Shown here one piece after another: positions 22,391 through 32,594 of a DNA stretch of 64,000 bases. Positions within the stretch are counted from its first letter, which is position 1; every line of letters starts with the position of its first letter. The position numbers were made by a program, and so were the translations under genes. Under the pieces are notes generated by a model. That model was not told the DNA's origin. It worked only from the letters and a program-made list of their open reading frames with translations, and searched no databases. Source of the stretch: Prorocentrum cordatum (lineage: Eukaryota > Sar > Dinophyceae > Prorocentrales > Prorocentraceae); the NCBI GenBank assembly GCA_963575745.1, contig CAUYUJ010018478.1:55880-119879 (forward strand). The letters run 5' to 3'.

Positions 22391-22860
22391 CCTCAATTAC
22401 GCCCCCCCCCGTACCCCCCCCCGTACTACAGTTCCTAACACAACAAGTCGTACATGTCTTTCGCAGCTTTTACCACAGGTCCCACAAGTGATCTTGCCAA
22501 AGGTTTTACACTTGCTCTTACTACATCTATTGCGGCAACTTTTCATACTAATCCCTCGATCGCCAAGCTCAGCCTCTACACCTGGTACTACGGCTCCTCA
22601 TGCAGCTTCTACGACGTATCATGTGCCAGCTGTTCTCACGAGCATTACTACAGATAGCAGTGCCGATCTCAATGCAACTCTAGCGACACATCTTGTTGTC
22701 ACAGCCAGTTGTACTCCTCCCAATGTTATATTGCAGATGCTCTCGCAGTTCGCATTGCAGCCAGTAGGACCACTCCCACTATACCCCTTTCGACTGCCTG
22801 CGCTGCATTGCCTGTTGGTGATGATGCTATTTGCGTGCCTGATGGCGAGGACGATTAGGC
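22391..22860 (+). other. AT-richer stretch with an open frame, no recognised product
   Basis: One + frame from about 22428 runs 150 codons (starts VPNTTSRTCLSQLLPQ and later LPLYPFRLPALHC). Codons are not GC-biased like the other exons, and the text looks Leu/Thr/Ser-rich and partly repetitive. It ends in a GAG/AGG-rich purine tract. I see no domain. It may be a decayed repeat. Confidence 0.2.
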
Positions 22861-22861
22861 A

Positions 22862-23640
22862 AAGGAGATGGGAGGTGGAGGATGACAGAAGGAAAAGAGA
22901 GAGGATGAGGCAAGGGCAAGGCGATGAGAAGAGATGAGGAGGAGGAAAAGGAGGAGGAGGAGGAGCGGCAAGAACGATGAATCTGATACGAGGTGGAGGC
23001 AGAGAAGGAGGAGGTGGAGGAGGAGGAGAAGGAGGATCGATGATCGTCAGTCGAACTTTTCTTTGTTTTTTTGGTTTCCGTGTGTGTATCATCTATACAT
23101 GTATACAGAGAGATGGAGCGAGAGAGAGTCCAGCATCATGACACAATTTTTAGTATACTGGAGCATGGAGCCAACTTCTTCGACATCAGCACCACGCCGT
23201 TAGTGAGGCCTTCCTATATTCAGCGCCGAGGTTGTATTTCTATGTTTTATCGATTCACGATGTAACTGCAGTCCGTCTCGGCGATGGCACCGATACAATA
23301 CCGCCCACTCATTTGGTATCTGCGGTGCTCCAGCAAGCTGCCACAGCCGACACGATCTCCGTGGTGCAGGAGCGAAAGATGCAGCACTGCGCGTCTGCCG
23401 CACCACCGTCTCCAGCAACACGTGAATCATCCAGGTAATGGCCTCCACCAGTGTACGTGGTAGTTCTACTGACGCCACGTGCCGGACACGCGACGACGAC
23501 GACGACGCCATGCCTGGCATCGACGACGCAACTGCCGCGGCCACCGGCACCCAGCAGGGAGGCCGAAGAGACGCGTGCCGAACGGCCGCCCCCATGCCCT
23601 CCGCGCCCTCCCCCCCCGCTGCCTCCCATCTCCTCCCATC
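22862..23640. other. purine-rich DNA, then unrecognised sequence
   Basis: 22862-23040 is GAGG-rich. 23050-23640 holds a - strand frame reading VEAITWMIHVLLETVVRQTR that could be an exon but has no borders I trust. Confidence 0.25.
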
Positions 23641-23649
23641 GGCTCCCCC

Positions 23650-23655
23650 TCTCGA

Positions 23656-23742
<87 letters not shown>

Positions 23743-23775
23743 GGTCGTGGTCATCGTCGTCATCGTCGTCTCGAT
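23650..23775 (+). repeat. (GCC)n / (GTC)n tracts
   Basis: CCGCCGCCGCC then GTCGTCGTC; poly-Ala/Val/Asp frames are artefacts. Confidence 0.9.
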
Positions 23776-24201
23776 CCCGCTGGATGTGCATTGGGCTGGT
23801 GCGCTGAGCGGCTTCCTGGGGGCCGCGGGAGGCTGCCGAGGGGTGCCGCCGAGAGCGGCTGGCCGACAGGGCCTCGAGGCGCAGGCCCTCAGAGAGAGAC
23901 ATAGGACCTTCCCCGAGTCTCTGCCTGTACCACGTCAAGCTGCCGCCCGCTGCGAGGGACTCTGCCCCCAGTTTCTTGCCTGCCCCACGCCCTCAGTACA
24001 CCGCCTAATTCGTGCTGCGGGGGGTTTGGCAGCGCACGCTCTGAGAGTCGTCGCCTGATGCCCTCGTCGTCCTCCTCCCTCCCTCCCTCCCTCCCTCCCC
24101 TCGCCCTCGGCCTCATCGCCGTTCGTCGTCGTCGTCCTCCTCCTCCTCGAGCCCTCGCAGCCCGCCTGCCTCCTGCGCCCCCCACGACCGTGAGCGCGCA
24201 G

Positions 24202-24255
24202 GTGGAGGAGAAGGCGAAGCTGCCAGAGGCCAAGAGCCCTCCCGACCCTCCCGCG
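24202..24255 (+). CDS. candidate 18-codon exon
   Basis: A long CCT/GTC pyrimidine-rich region is followed by GAGCGCGCAG, then VEEKAKLPEAKSPPDPPA, then the donor GTGGGA. The exon is 54 nt, phase 0 to 0. The peptide looks like a charged, proline-rich linker and is unrecognised. Confidence 0.33.
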
Positions 24256-24399
24256 GTGGGAGGGAGGGGGGGGGGGAGGCAGGCCATGTGGGTCCAGGAT
24301 CGGTCGGCCCGGGCGCAGTTCGGCCAGGATGGCCTCCCCGAGGCAGGGCCGGCTTCGATCCAGATTCTGCAGGGCTCGGGCTTTCGAGGTTTTCGAGGT

Positions 24400-24491
24400 T
24401 TTCGGACGTCCTCGTCGGTTCTCGTCAGCTAAACAAGCCTCGGGATGCCTTCCAGCGGCTGCGCCTCGCCGAGGGCGTTCCCAGGGGGTGC

Positions 24492-24500
<9 letters not shown>
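24400..24500 (+). repeat. dispersed repeat Q, copy 3, followed by (GTC)n
   Basis: CCTCGGGATGCCTTCCAGCG GCTGCGCCTCGCCGAGGGCG. A (GTC)n tract (24495-24600) starts within its right half, before GGATCGTCCCGAGCGGC. Confidence 0.55.
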
Positions 24501-24548
<48 letters not shown>

Positions 24549-24739
24549 GTCGTCGTCGTCGTCGCCGTCGTCGTCGCCGTCGCAGTGGTCGTGGATCGTC
24601 CCGAGCGGCCGCCAAAGACCCGGAGGCCTCCGCGGTTTTGTGCCAGTCCGGGCCCGTCCGGGGGCTGCGCCGCGGTCGGCCGCATTCTCTCGTCGGCGAG
24701 CCCAGGGCGCGAGTGAGAGGGGGCAGGCCTCCTTAGAAG

Positions 24740-24916
24740 GTCACCACCCACCAAACCACCCCAACCCAACCCGAAGGCTCAGATTTGCCCTCGATTTCCA
24801 GTGGGGGGGGGGTCGGGGAACATCGAAAAAACACATGGAGCCCGTACCCCCCCCAACCCGAAATTCGGGTCAAATTCGGGTCTTCGGGTTGGGTTGGGGT
24901 GGTTTGGTAGGTAGTC
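24740..24916. mobile_element. MITE family S inserted in a repeat R copy
   Basis: TIRs CCACCAAACCACCCCAACCC AACCCGAAG at the left and the exact complement ending GGTTTGGTAGG at the right. R-type sequence (CCTCCTTAGAAGG / CTTCTGCGAAACCG) flanks it. Confidence 0.75.
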
Positions 24917-25050
24917 ATCTTCTGCGAAACCGTCTCCGTCTTCGGAAAACGACGTAGAAGGCTTCTCCGAGGGCGCGACGGCTCCTGAGGAGCCCCGCCG
25001 CCCTCTGAGGAGGCCCTGCCCTCTCTTGCTTCCCCCCTGGGCTCGCCGCC
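24917..25050. repeat. dispersed repeat R, copy 4 (right part)
   Basis: CCGTCTCCGTCTTCGGAAAA ... GAGGAGGCCCTGCCCTCTCTTGCTT, parallel to 7540-7640. Confidence 0.5.
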
Positions 25051-25149
25051 GATATTCTGTCGGTTCGGCCCTGTCGGTTGCTGTGCCGTCGTAGAGTGTC
25101 GGCGGCATTCGACGCAGAGCCCTCGCACCCGACAGCGCTCGCCCGGCGC

Positions 25150-25178
25150 GCCGAAGGCACGTTCAAAGTGCCTTCGGC
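25150..25178. repeat. short perfect hairpin
   Basis: GCCGAAGGCAC and GTGCCTTCGGC are exact complements with a short loop. Confidence 0.6.
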
Positions 25179-25179
25179 T

Positions 25180-25950
25180 CCCGTCGCAGCCTCAATCCTT
25201 TTGCTTGGGATGTTTTTTTGTATCCGCCTCTGGTCATCGAAGTGACCCTAACCCTAGTAACAGTGAAGACGTGGCCTCGCTGAGGTCACCGTCTTTGCAA
25301 TAGGGACAATGATATATCTGGGCGATTTGGTTCGATACATCTGCAGACCAGATCCCCTATCCCTACTGTTTTTTGCCCTCCTAACTTAGGTCTCCTCCCA
25401 AACTCCCCGAAAGATTAGGGGTCCTTTTTGGTTCATCATCTGGATAGAGCCGGGCAGCAGGAGACCGCTTTTCATCCCCCGGAGATCACGGGCGTGGCTG
25501 GCTGGTGACAAGTCATGATTCGCGCCGACGTGGGAAAGCTGAGACATCGCTTCTTCCCTCAAATGGCGCAGGCGCGCATCGTGGCTCATGACGTGACCAG
25601 GGGTGGAGCGGGGGATGGGCTGGGGCCGGTCACGGGCGTCATTGCGTGGTAAAATAATCCTTGGACGACATGTGTGCACCGTACCGTGTTGAGGCCTCTT
25701 GAGGCGTCGTCGATCCTCGATCCAGGAGTGGTAGGGCGCACGGTGTCTCGGTCCCCAGAGCAAGACAACTGTGCACCGTGCCGCGCTGGGGCGGGACCCG
25801 ACGGGAGTCCAGGCATAGTACGGTGCATGTGCGCCGTCCTCGCAACAAAATACGGCGGGCTCCAGTCCGCTTCCCATTCAGGGCAGGGCTCGCTGTCGGT
25901 GTCGCCGTGGGTGTTGTCCGCTGGAGGCAGAGACGTCGCCCGCCCGGCAG
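25180..25950. other. no gene seen
   Basis: Mixed sequence with GTGCACCGT(A/G)CCG words near 25673 and 25769. No exon signal. Confidence 0.3.
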
Positions 25951-26094
25951 TGGCTGTCGTCGGTGCCGGAGTCGCGGGCAGGCTCGCCGAGGCCTGGGAT
26001 GCAGCCGAGCAGGCCAGCGCAGAGGGCAGGGGCATCGGGAGATGGGCGATCGAGGGCAGGAGTGTGTCCACCGAGCTCCGAGTGGGACCGATGA
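25951..26094 (+). CDS. exon-like island, unrecognised
   Basis: After GCCCGGCAG the open frame includes AVAVVGAGVAGRLAEAWDAA, EQASAEG and RWAIEGRSVSTELRVGP. Codon composition is GC3-rich. The opposite strand is open as well (about 80 codons), and the right side runs into repeat family U. No domain is recognised. Confidence 0.22.
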   Translation, partial: WLSSVPESRAGSPRPGMQPSRPAQRAGASGDGRSRAGVCPPSSEWDR

Positions 26095-26194
26095 GATGGG
26101 GTCGCAGGCTCGCGCCGCATCGCCGGCGCATCGGCGATGCGGCGCAGTCCAGAGTGCGATGTCCTCCGTGGAGATGACGCCGCCGATGCGTCGC

Positions 26195-26245
26195 CAGTGT
26201 GTGGACGATGCGGCGCGATCCTCCGGCCCCATCTGCTCGGACCCT
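26195..26245 (+). repeat. dispersed repeat U
   Basis: GCGGCGCGATCCTCCGGCCC CATC, shared with 63284-63330 (+) and 13625-13670 (-). Confidence 0.5.
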
Positions 26246-26258
26246 GTGTGTTACCGAA

Positions 26259-26394
26259 CGCGTTCCACTACTCGCAAAGTGCCTACTCGCAAACGTGCGA
26301 GAAACAGGTGTCTGCCTCGACGTGATTTCTCGTAGATCTCCCCCGGCGGATCCAGGCCATTTGCGAGCAGTCACTTTGTGAGTAGTGGAACGCG
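26259..26394. mobile_element. MITE family V, 136 bp
   Basis: TIRs of about 37 bp: CGCGTTCCACTACTCGCAAA GTGCCTACTCGCAAA at the left, with the right end its near-perfect complement. Confidence 0.75.
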
Positions 26395-26565
26395 CTCGTC
26401 CAGTGTGGGAGGCTTCCGGGGAAGGAGGGACTGTCCAGGCAGGCCCAGGCAGAGGATAAATCGCGCGCCAGAGCGTTCCAGGACGCTCTCGGAGAGCTCC
26501 GGGGCGCTTTCTGGGCAGGCCGCACCGCGGCTCTGGACCGCCGCGGCGCCCGATGCCCTCTGGAC

Positions 26566-26811
26566 CTTTGTGGGCCCCGGAAACGGCAGGGCCGTTTTTT
26601 CACGGTTTCCAAAAAAAAAGGTCCTTGAAAGTGGAAACGGCAAAAAAACGGCGACCGAAAACGGCAAAAAAACGGCTCCAGGATTGGAACCGAGCCGGAA
26701 CCGGTCAAAAAACGGCGACGGAACCGGTAAAAAACGGCGTCGGAACCGGCAAAAAAACGGCAGAACGGAACCGGTAAAAAAACGGCCCTGCCGTTTCCAG
26801 GGCCCACTAAG
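26566..26811. mobile_element. MITE family W, 246 bp, 8-bp TSD
   Basis: TIRs of about 44 bp (CTTTGTGGGCCCCGGAAACG GCAGGGCCGT.. and its complement from CTTAGTGGGCC..). Perfect target duplication CTCTGGAC at 26558-26565 and 26812-26819. The interior is a tandem of about 24-bp GGAACCGGTAAAAAACGGCG units. A left-end fragment recurs at 41717-41770. Confidence 0.85.
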
Positions 26812-26838
26812 CTCTGGACCCGTTGGTCGGAGCTTCAC

Positions 26839-26948
26839 CATGGCTGAGGCCTTGCGGCTGGTGCCGCAGGCCCTGGACGACGACCCCCCCACGATGGAGG
26901 AGGCATTCGGGAAGGTCGGGATGGGACGCTTCCAGGAGTGCCCAAGAG
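26839..26948 (+). CDS. exon-like island next to element W
   Basis: The frame starts at an ATG in CACCATGG and reads MAEALRLVPQALDDDPPTME, then EAFGKVGMGRFQEC. It is GC3-rich. The stretch just left of element W (26440-26565) is open on both strands too, and removing W does not give one clear continuous frame. Unrecognised. Confidence 0.25.
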
Positions 26949-27060
26949 GCTGCACGAGGCCCCCAAGAGGTGTCCCAGAGGCTCCCCGAAGTCTTTTGGG
27001 GGGTGTCTTGGGAGCCCTGCGGGGAGCCTCCCGGGGCTTCACGATAGATCCCCATCCGAG
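26925..27060 (+). repeat. degenerate CCCAAGAGG / CTTGGGAG repeats
   Basis: Same class as 3170 and 22120. Confidence 0.5.
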
Positions 27061-27229
27061 CTTGTCGCCATCTTGGGCGTTCGATCGTGGGGCCCCTCGT
27101 GGCACGCAGCCGCCCAGGCCTCCGTGGAGGGAGCCGCCGACGACCGCCCAGACGACCGATGACGAGGGCCACAGGGCCGCCGGAGACCGGCCGATGACGA
27201 GCGCAGGGCGGGCCTGTGCCGTCGCAAGG

Positions 27230-27461
27230 TTGAGCACTGACAACGGCCCACCATCGATCGGGCCAGAGTACGGTAGGTTCGCGTCGTGTCGACCGGCGGC
27301 GACCCCGCCGCCGACGTTCAACGTTGAACGCCGACGGCGGCCCAGAATCGGTCGATGTTGAACGATCGGACGTTGCGGAGACGGCCGATCGTTCAAGGTT
27401 GAACGATCCAGCGCGGTGTCGGGAACCAACGCTGGCGTCGGCACGACACGAACCTGCCGTA
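27230..27461 (+). repeat. dispersed repeat O, copy 1
   Basis: GATCGTTCAAGGTTGAACGATC inverted words, GTGTCGGGAACCAACGCTGG and ACACGAACCTGCCGTA, shared with 61745-61846 and 62258-62330. Confidence 0.5.
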
Positions 27462-27641
27462 AAGGGGGGATTGGGAAAGGGGGGGGTACGAAATTTGCTG
27501 CATGCAGCTGGTTTCGGCCTCACCGAGGGGCCCATTCCTCGATACATAGCCGCCTCCGGCGCCGGAAGGCGCCGGAAAGATTAGCTACGTGAGCCGATTC
27601 TCCCCCCCCCTTATGCTATCCCCCCCTTTCGCCCGACCCGA
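27460..27641. mobile_element. MITE family N, copy 1 (left end truncated)
   Basis: GGTACGAAATTTGCTGCATG CAGCTGGTTTCGGCC ... TTTCGCCCGACCCGA. The left TIR seen in copy 2 is missing and the element abuts repeat O. Confidence 0.75.
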
Positions 27642-28120
27642 GTCGACCAACACAGTGAGCGGCTTGAATGAGGAACATTTATTTTTCAAAAGGGGCTCGG
27701 TCGTTTTGCATGCGTTCTTTAACGTTGCGTATGCGTTGCGTATTATTTCTCGTTCCTTCTGCGTTGTTCCCTGGGAAAAGAAGGGGCTTGGTCCCTTCTT
27801 TATCGTTCCCAAGGTCAGGCCGTTGACTGCTCGATTAGGGGATCAACTACAGAATTGATTTGCCCCCAACTGGATTTTCTCGTTGAATTTGTTAAGAAAG
27901 ACGTAAACGATTCGTAATATCTATGGAACACTCTTCCTATGTTTTCGTAGATGCGATTGAAGAATCCATTTCGGGGGAAATTAATTCTGCTGTCGATCCC
28001 CTACTCGAAATACGGGACGACCTGGCGATCAAAAAACCGCCCACATCGCCGAAGGTTGAGAGCGGCCCGCGCGGTGTCAGAAGCGCCAGCGCCGGGGGCG
28101 TCGTGGCACAGTCCGCCGTG
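27642..28120. other. AT-richer DNA, no gene recognised
   Basis: Unlike its neighbours in base content; short open frame (CVVPWEKKGLGPFFIVPKV) without domain. Confidence 0.3.
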
Positions 28121-28124
28121 CCTG

Positions 28125-28223
28125 GAAACATCCGACGTTTGAGAACATGTTGCAGCATCTCGACACATCACGGAACCATCCGACGTCTGCAAACATATTG
28201 CAGCATCGCGACACATCACGATT
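28125..28223 (+). repeat. 49-bp tandem duplication
   Basis: AAACATCCGACGTTTGAGAA CATGTTGCAGC... and AACCATCCGACGTCTGCAAA CATATTGCAGC... with ACACATCACG at each end. Confidence 0.8.
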
Positions 28224-28928
28224 GGAGCCTTTCCTTCTTCGTCTCGATCTCTCGTCTCCGCTCCTCGCCGGTGCTTGTGCATCTGTGGGCGGCCGCACTC
28301 GTCGCGGAAGTCTTCCGCGTCTGAGTGCTCCTCCCTCCCCTGGTCCTCTGCGCGGCCGCCCGCGTCCTTTTTTCCCCCTCTCGCGCGCTTGCCGATTCGC
28401 AGTTCGGTCGTCCCGAAACGCCACCCGCTGGAGCAGCTTCTCTGCCCTGTAAAAATTGTTTACTTGCGGGATGTTGTTCTCAACGAAGCCACTGATCAGG
28501 TCTGCCGCACATCGCCACGGAGTGCACGGGCTGCTCGAGAGATGCTGCGGTCGCCCCCGACCCCACCAGAGTCAAACACCACGAGAGGATGCCTTGACCC
28601 CATCTTGCTGCTGCCTTTTTCGAGCCAGATCGATCCGTGATGGTCCAGGGGCCCGAGACCGAGCAGGAGCGCCCTGTGCGACAAGAGACTGCAACAGCCA
28701 GATCTCATGCACACCAACGCCAGGGTGGTCTCGACGATCTTCAGGACGTGGGTTAGTCCAGTGGATTGCCTACCCCGTCCAGCACCACCGACAGCACGCC
28801 GCCCGTGCTTGCCCTCATGACGCCGCCTGCGCTGTCTTGAAGGGCTTCGGTGGACCAGCACGTGTCGGCGCCAGCGCACGCTCCGAGGCCTTGACCGCCG
28901 ATCCCCACGACGTGAGCCTTCTTCGAGC
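28224..28928. other. no supported gene
   Basis: Open frames on both strands; the - strand peptide includes LTHVLKIVETTLALVCMRSG. No borders or domain found. Confidence 0.25.
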
Positions 28929-29170
28929 GTGCGCGGCGCCCGCTTGCGCCGCTTGCGCGTCGACCTCGGGGCCGACGCCGGCGGCCATCGCCGCGGGCTC
29001 CTGCGGGCCCTCGCCGCCTTGGGCGCGGCGCGCCGGGCGCTCGGCGAGGCGCTCGGCTCGACGGCCTCGGGTGGCGTCGGCGACCCCCGCCCGTCGGCGG
29101 AGAGGCGCCGCCCAGAGCTCGCGGCCGCTCTGCGGAGCTCCCGCGGCGCCCTTGGGGCCACTGCTGGATC
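28929..29170 (+). CDS. exon-like island, Arg/Ala/Leu-rich
   Basis: A stop-free, strongly GC3-biased frame contains LRRLRVDLGADAGGHRRGLL and RALAALGAARRALGEALG. It could be an amphipathic helical exon. No clear splice borders were seen, and all three + frames are nearly free of stops because of base composition. Confidence 0.22.
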
Positions 29171-29208
29171 TCCGGGGAGCAGGGGCAACGGAAGGGGGGG
29201 GGATTAGG

Positions 29209-29374
29209 TCGGGCGAAGAGAACTATGCACATGCACCGATCCTGACAACGTCCATCCTTGACCCAGGATCGGTGCATATACCTTCCTGACCAAGGTAGAG
29301 GGCGTATGCACCGATCCTGGGCTCAGGATGGGCCTGGCCAGAGTCGGTGTATGTGCATAGTTCTCTTTCCTCTA
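29209..29374. mobile_element. palindromic element family Z, copy 1
   Basis: Long inverted arms (AGAGAACTATGCACATGCAC CGATCCTG and complement) flanked by ATTAGG on both sides (29203-29208, 29375-29380). Confidence 0.8.
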
Positions 29375-29387
29375 TTAGGCACAGTGG

Positions 29388-29570
29388 GGGATGCATCGAC
29401 CCCCAATGACCCATGCATCGCCGGCAGGGGCCCGATGGCCCACCCCCGCACAGGAACGTGCGGATTCGCCACCGGGAGCCTGGCGCCGCCGATCTATCGA
29501 CGATGTATGGCCGATCTATCGGTCGATGTTCGCCCCCCCCCCCCCCCCCCCCCCATGTGCCAGTTCACCC
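29388..29570. repeat. dispersed repeat D, copy 2
   Basis: GGATGCATCGACCCCCAATG, CAGGGGCCCGATGGCCCACC, ATCTATCGACGATG, then a C-run. Confidence 0.6.
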
Positions 29571-29711
29571 CCCATTCGTTGCCTCTCAGAGGGGCAGGGA
29601 GTCATGATGACGTCACCCTGCAGCACCGCCCAGATACCCAGGATGTTATGCTGCTCCGCGCGCCTCGAACTCCTGGAGCGTATCCTGAGCCACTCTTCGG
29701 AACACGCGCAG

Positions 29712-29870
29712 GGGGGTAATCAGGGGGAGGGGGAAGGCTTCTTGTAAAGAGGCCGTTTCTTATAGAGGGCACGGGCCCTGTCTACAGACGTAAGGCCAGC
29801 ACCCTCTGAGAAGCAGCCTCCTTCCAAGAAGCCTTCCCCCCTCCCCCTACCCCCTTTGCAAGCCGCCAAG
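29712..29870. mobile_element. MITE family A, copy 4
   Basis: AAGGCTTCTTGTAAAGAGGC ... CTACAGACGTAAGGC ... CCAAGAAGCCTTCCCCCC; right end AAGCCGCCAAG runs straight into (GAG)n. Confidence 0.65.
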
Positions 29871-29992
29871 TGGAGGAGGAGGAGGAGGAGGAGGAGGAGG
29901 AGGAGGAGGAGGAGGAGGAGGAGGAGGAGGAGGAGGAGGAGGAGGAGGAGGAGGAGGAGGAGGAGGAGGAGGAGGAGGAGGAGGAGGAAGAG
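29871..29992 (+). repeat. (GAG)n tract
   Basis: 120 bp, nearly pure, abutting the end of MITE A4. Confidence 0.95.
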
Positions 29993-30264
29993 AATGAGGC
30001 CTCACTTAATTACCCCCCCTTCTGCGCGCCGCCAACTTCTCGTGACGTCACTCTTGTCTTTCTCCGTGACGGGTCGGCGCGAGGCCACGGAGGTGACAGC
30101 GCGCCGCGCACCGAGGGGCGGCGCGAGGCAGCGGGGCCGGGCAGCTCAGGAGCACTCCTCGGTCCTCCTGGCTCCTCCTCGTACCCATGCCGCTGCCCTT
30201 GGCTGGTTTTCCCAAAAGGATCAGGCCAGAGAAGCACCCCCCCGCGGGTCCTTCCGTTCCGTTC

Positions 30265-30475
30265 CGTTCCTTTCCTGGTTTTCCTCCTCTTGGGCTGCCC
30301 GGGAGGCCCTCGCCGCCACCGCTGGATTCGCCTCGAAATCCTGGTCAGAACCATACCTACCGTTGCCCGGCCCTGGTTGTCCCCTTTTTTGGGCTGCCTG
30401 GGAGGCCCTCGTCGCCACTGCTGCATCTGCTTGGAAATCTTGGTCAGAACGCGCCCCGGGAGAGGCCACTTTGGG
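30265..30475. repeat. two tandem copies of family F
   Basis: GAGGCCCTCGCCGCCACCGC TGGATTCGCCTCGAAATCCT at 30303 and GAGGCCCTCGTCGCCACTGC TGCATCTGCTTGGAAATCTT at 30402. Confidence 0.65.
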
Positions 30476-30514
30476 GCGCTGCGCTGGACCCATAGTCCAG
30501 GCTGCTCAGCTACG

Positions 30515-30760
30515 TGGTACACCTTGCCACCGAGTTTGAATTCCCCTTTCGCGTTATAATGTTCCAACCCACTTTATTCTTGATCACCAGAAAGAGTTTT
30601 GATCATCACGAAAGTATCGGAAGTTTAGGGGTTCCAAGTGTCGGGCCTTGGGAGGCGATATTCGTTCGACACTGTTTCCACACTTGTCTTGGAGCTCGAA
30701 TTTATTTCTGGGATGTGGCCCTTAAGTACGATGGGAACAGCACAACTTTCGCGAGTCTCT
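30515..30760 (-). other. possible decayed coding stretch, two stops
   Basis: On the - strand, one frame reads VLKGHIPEINSSSKTSVETV, SNEYRLPRPDTW, a stop, FVMIKTLSGDQ, a stop, then HYNAKGEFKLGGKVYHVAE. Composition is AT-richer than its surroundings. It could be a relic of a transposable-element protein. I do not recognise a family, and the + strand is also open here. Confidence 0.2.
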
Positions 30761-31231
30761 TGAGCCACTCGGAGGTCCAGAGCGTCGACCGACCACCTCA
30801 CCGGCCCTGGCCAGGCTCGTCTCAGGCCTGGGATCGCTGTGCGCGTGCTCGATCCTCGGGCCTCTCGAACCTCAGAATTTTCTCGATCCTCGTGATCTCG
30901 ATCCCCGAACCTCACGCGGCTCGAATTGGATTGGTTTTCGAATCCTCGACCCTCGAACCTTTCGATTCTCGATCCTCGAGCCTCACGATCCGCGAACCTC
31001 TCGAACCTCGAATCCTCGGCGCCTCCCTGGCCGAGCTGGGATGGCGTATGCACCGGTCCTGTGTGCCCACGACGGGCCTGGCCAGGATCGGTGAGGGTGG
31101 CGCTGACATCCCGCCAATCCGCGGTGCTTCCCCGTACGGCGCCCCTGGGCCGCCTCGACTGCAGGCCGCTTGTCCGCCAGTCCGAGCCTTCCCCTTCCCC
31201 GCCCCCAGCGGCCCCGCGCTCCTCCCGCCAG

Positions 31232-31267
31232 TGGAGCGAGTGGAACCAGTACGACGACTGGGAGGAG
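31232..31267 (+). CDS. candidate micro-exon (WSEWNQYDDWEE)
   Basis: CTCCTCCCGCCAG precedes a frame reading WSEWNQYDDWEE, after which GCGCCC could be a GC donor. Reading on gives APLRLLPQ and a stop. Trp/Asp/Glu/Tyr-rich content is unlike the surrounding repeats. Another frame continues into an Asp/Glu run at the edge of the N gap. Confidence 0.28.
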
Positions 31268-31400
31268 GCGCCCTTGCGCCTCCTCCCGCAGTGACATCGT
31301 CCTCGTCGTCAACGTCGGCGTCCTCGGATGACGTCGGGGAGGAGGTGGAGGAGGAAGAAGATGATGATGATGAGGAGGAGGAGGAGGAGGAGGAGGAGGA

Positions 31401-31500
31401 NNNNNNNNNNNNNNNNNNNNNNNNNNNNNNNNNNNNNNNNNNNNNNNNNNNNNNNNNNNNNNNNNNNNNNNNNNNNNNNNNNNNNNNNNNNNNNNNNNNN
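31401..31500. other. assembly gap (100 N)
   Basis: Run of N between a GAG tract and AAG/AAT repeats; size is probably nominal. Confidence 1.
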
Positions 31501-31552
31501 AGAGGAAAACGAAGAAGCAGAAGAAGAAGAAGCATAAGAAGAAGAATACTAA

Positions 31553-31583
<31 letters not shown>

Positions 31584-32270
31584 AAGAATAATACGAAGAA
31601 GAAGAATAAGAAGACGAAGAAGACGACGAAGAAGAAGACGAATAATAAGAATAATAAGAATAAGAAGAATAATAAGAATAATAATAATAATAATAATATT
31701 AAGAAGAAGAAGAATAAGAAGAAGAAAAATAATAAGAAGAAGAAGAATAAGAAGAATAATAAGAATAAGAAGAAGAATAATAAGAATAATATTAAGAAGA
31801 AGAAGAACAATAATAATAATAAGACGAAGAATAAGACGAAGAATAATAAGAATAAGAAGAATAATAATAATATGAATAATAATAAGAAGAAGAAGAATAA
31901 GAAGAATAAGAATAATAATACGAATAATAAGAAGAAGAAGAATAATAAGAAAAATAAGAATAAGAAGAATAATACGAATAATAATAATAATAAGAAGAAG
32001 AAGACGAAGAAGAAGAAGAATAATAAGAATAATAATAATAATAAGAATAAGAAGAATAAGAAGAAGAAGAAGAATAATAAGAAGAGGAGGAGGAGGGGGA
32101 GGAGGAGGAGGAGGAGCAAGAGGAGGATAGAAGGGGGAGGAGAGGAGGCGGAGGAGGAGGAGGAGGAGGAGGAGGAGGAGGAGGCGGAGGCGGAGGTGGA
32201 GGAGGCGGAGGAGGATCAGGCGGAGGAGGAGGAGGGGGAGGAGGAGGAAGGGGACACGAGCATGGATCAG
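31501..32270 (+). repeat. AAG/AAT triplet array, then (GAG)n
   Basis: 31501-32080 mixes AAG, AAT and ACG triplets; 32080-32260 is GAG-rich. Confidence 0.95.
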
Positions 32271-32594
32271 GGGGTAAGTAAGCGGTGGGAAGGGGATTTA
32301 GGGGCTTCCACGCATCGGGTTCTAGTGGTGTCCACGTTCGCAGGCGCTCCAGAGTTCCAGGGATGATGAGATGAGTGGGAAGGAACATGAGGAGAAGGAG
32401 GAGCAGGAGGAACATGGTTATGATGGCCATTGCTTACTCGAAGAAGCGCTAGTCACAATATTTTCCAGTGCTTTCTCTCCACATCCTTAAGTGGGGGTTT
32501 TGTTTTTTTGGACACCCCGCGCAGGCCCCGTTAGAGGTGGTGCTCGCTCTTCTTCGCTCTGCGGAGGGTGGCCGGCACCGCGCTCTGCGCGAGT

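Noticed and set aside
22224-22937. 237-codon + ORF as a firm gene
   Set aside because: Its first part is a degenerate CTTGGGG repeat and the remainder lacks a domain or exon-like codon bias.
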